Origin: CAZQHK01 sp964593455
GTDB lineage: Bacteria; Muiribacteriota; CAYSPT01
Assembly: GCA_964593455.1 (NCBI GenBank)
Contig: CAZQHK010000059.1
Span: 1-14,908, forward strand
Length of the DNA: 14,908 nucleotides
Direction: 5' to 3'
Part shown: positions 13,583 through 14,908 of the stretch, one piece after another
How positions within the stretch are numbered: position 1 is the stretch's first letter
How the letters are laid out: each line of letters begins with the position of its first letter
Made by a program: the position numbers and the translations under genes
Notes under the pieces: generated by a model
What the model was told of the DNA's origin: nothing
Databases searched by the model: none
Seen by the model: the letters and a program-made list of their open reading frames with translations, nothing else

Positions 13583-14908
13583 ATGCTCAACACAATAATC
13601 GACAGCTCCCTGAAATCCCGGATTCTGGTGCTCCTGGCGGTTCTGGCGGTGCTCGTTTTCGGGGTGTTCCAGTACCTTCGGCTGCCGGTAGACGCCTTTC
13701 CCGACATCTATTTCGCCCGGCAACTGGTGAATGAGCGGCTTTCCAGTGCCATGAATGAACTTCCCGAGATGCACGAGCCACCGGTATTGGGACCCATCTC
13801 CACCGGGCTTGGTCAGATTTTTATCTATTACCTTACCCTGGACGAGGGTACTGACACCGGTGGAAAACCTCCCAACACCTACCTGCGGGAGATCAACGAC
13901 TGGGTGGTCAAGTTCCAGCTTCAGACCGTACCCGGGGTGACGGCCATTCTTTCCATCGGTGGCCATGTTTTGCAGTACCAGCTGCGGGTCGATCCCTTTG
14001 CTCTTCAAAAGTACGGACTGAGCCTGGACGATCTGGTGGAGGCGGTGCGCGAAAACAACCGTAACGCCGGCGGGCAATTCCTGCTTTTGGGGTCCGAGGA
14101 GCACCTGGTGCGGGGTATAGGCTTGCTGCAGAATCTGGACGGTGAAGAAAGCCCTCATCCAGGGGGCGTTGCTGGTGATTTTGGTCCTCCTGGTTTTTCT
14201 TGGCAATATCCGGACGGCTTTTATCGTGGCTTTGGCGTTGCCACTGTCCGCGCTCATCTCCGTCATCTGTATGAAGCTCTACGGTATCAGCGCCAACCTG
14301 ATGTCCCTGGGCGGAATCGCCATCGGTATCGGTATGCTGGGTGACGGAGCCATCGTGATGGTGGAAAATATCTTCCGTCATCTCAACAATCCTTTCAGCG
14401 AATTTCAAGACAAAATATCGGTAGTTCGTTCGGCTGCCCGCGAGGTGGCCCGTCCTATCGCCTTCAGCATCAGTATTATCATCCTGGTCTTCTTGCCTAT
14501 TTTTACCCTCCAGGGGGTTGAAGGCAAGATGTTTTCACCCATGGCTTTTACCATATCTTTCGCCCTGCTGGGTTCCCTGGCCATGGCCTTGGTAGTGGCT
14601 CCCGTTCTATCGTATCTCCTGCTGCGTTACAAGAAGACGGAGGAGAACGTTATCATAAGCGGGTTGAAACGGATTTACAGTCCGCTGGTTTCCGGGGCTG
14701 TGAGGTACCGGCGCACCGTGGCCGCCGTCGCTGTGCTGGCTTTCGCCGGAAGCCTGTTCCTGCTGCCCCTTATCGGCACGGAGTTCATACCGACGCTGGA
14801 AGAAGGGTCCATCCTGATCGGCGTGACCATGGCTCCCTCCATTTCCCTGGAAAAAGGGACCGCTACCATCCTGAAGATGGAGAAGCGGATAACGCGCTAC
14901 GGCGAGGT
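13583..14908 (+). pseudogene. Decayed CusA/CzcA-type heavy-metal RND efflux pump (3' end beyond window)
   Basis: Inner-membrane pump of a proton-driven CusBA/CzcBA system, with a good AGGACCAGGC ribosome site before ATG 13583. The N terminus (MLNTIIDSSLKSRILVLLAVLAVLVFGVFQYLRLPVDAFPD) is standard. At ~13703-13708 it jumps in frame to DIYFARQLVNERL, skipping roughly 80 residues of the porter domain. It then follows the family well (LGPISTGLGQIF..., VPGVTAILSIGGHVLQYQL, ...RGIGLLQNLD). At ~14138 about 100 residues are lost and the frame changes to frame 3 (TVKKALIQGALLVILVLLVFLGNIRTAFIVA...). This frame stays open to the window end through TM4 with the proton-relay Asp (GDGAIVMVENI, 14343-14345), 'FTLQGVEGKMFSPMAFTISFALLGSL' and 'LIGTEFIPTLEEGSI'. 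It cannot make a functional pump. Confidence 0.87.

Noticed and set aside
1..14908. CRISPR array, tRNA, rRNA, insertion sequence or phage genes
   Set aside because: No regularly spaced direct repeats, no cloverleaf-like or rRNA-like segments, and no transposase, integrase or phage protein motifs were seen on either strand.

Overview
The window looks like chromosomal DNA of a diderm (Gram-negative type) bacterium. It encodes lipoprotein signal peptides, a LolA-like periplasmic protein, an outer-membrane beta-barrel candidate and a CusBA/CzcBA-type RND efflux pair. The taxon cannot be fixed from sequence alone; the gene styles remind me of FCB-group/Zixibacteria-like or deltaproteobacterial genomes (weak inference). 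All genes lie on the + strand. Base composition changes visibly: the left edge is AT-rich, 1-kb to 6-kb is intermediate, and the ABC/barrel block and the RND block are GC-rich, so the window is a mosaic of blocks with different histories.

Layout: (1) 3-542, the C-terminal end of a large membrane protein, probably GT-C/PMT-like. (2) 713-3713, a complete two-gene TAXI-TRAP transporter: a lipoprotein-type substrate receptor and a fused DctQM permease. (3) 3753-4761, a damaged two-component locus: a response regulator whose N-terminal excisionase/MerR-like HTH is broken, then a sensor kinase collapsed to a PAS domain fused to the last part of a receiver. (4) 4748-5611, a radical SAM protein. (5) 5890-11222, a five-gene block: LolA-like protein, two FtsX/LolCE-like permeases, a LolD/MacB-like ATPase and an outer-membrane barrel candidate. 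(6) 11369-11470, a 33-residue Lys-rich micro-ORF. (7) 11659-12951, a membrane-anchored SGNH/GDSL-type protein with an altered Block III. (8) 13062 to the right edge, a decayed metal-type RND operon: a membrane-fusion protein and a CusA/CzcA pump, both with internal deletions and frame changes.

Two observations stand out. First, the five-gene block holds parts for every envelope layer (inner-membrane ABC complex, periplasmic LolA-like carrier, outer-membrane barrel). It could be a dedicated lipid or lipoprotein trafficking route in which the barrel takes the outer-membrane role; a perfect 16-bp inverted repeat separates the permease pair from the ATPase. Second, at least five internal deletions occur in four genes (response regulator, kinase, fusion protein, RND pump). 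Some junctions show apparent short microhomology. This suggests local erosion by short-homology deletions, confined to regulation and metal-efflux genes, while the transport operons beside them look intact.
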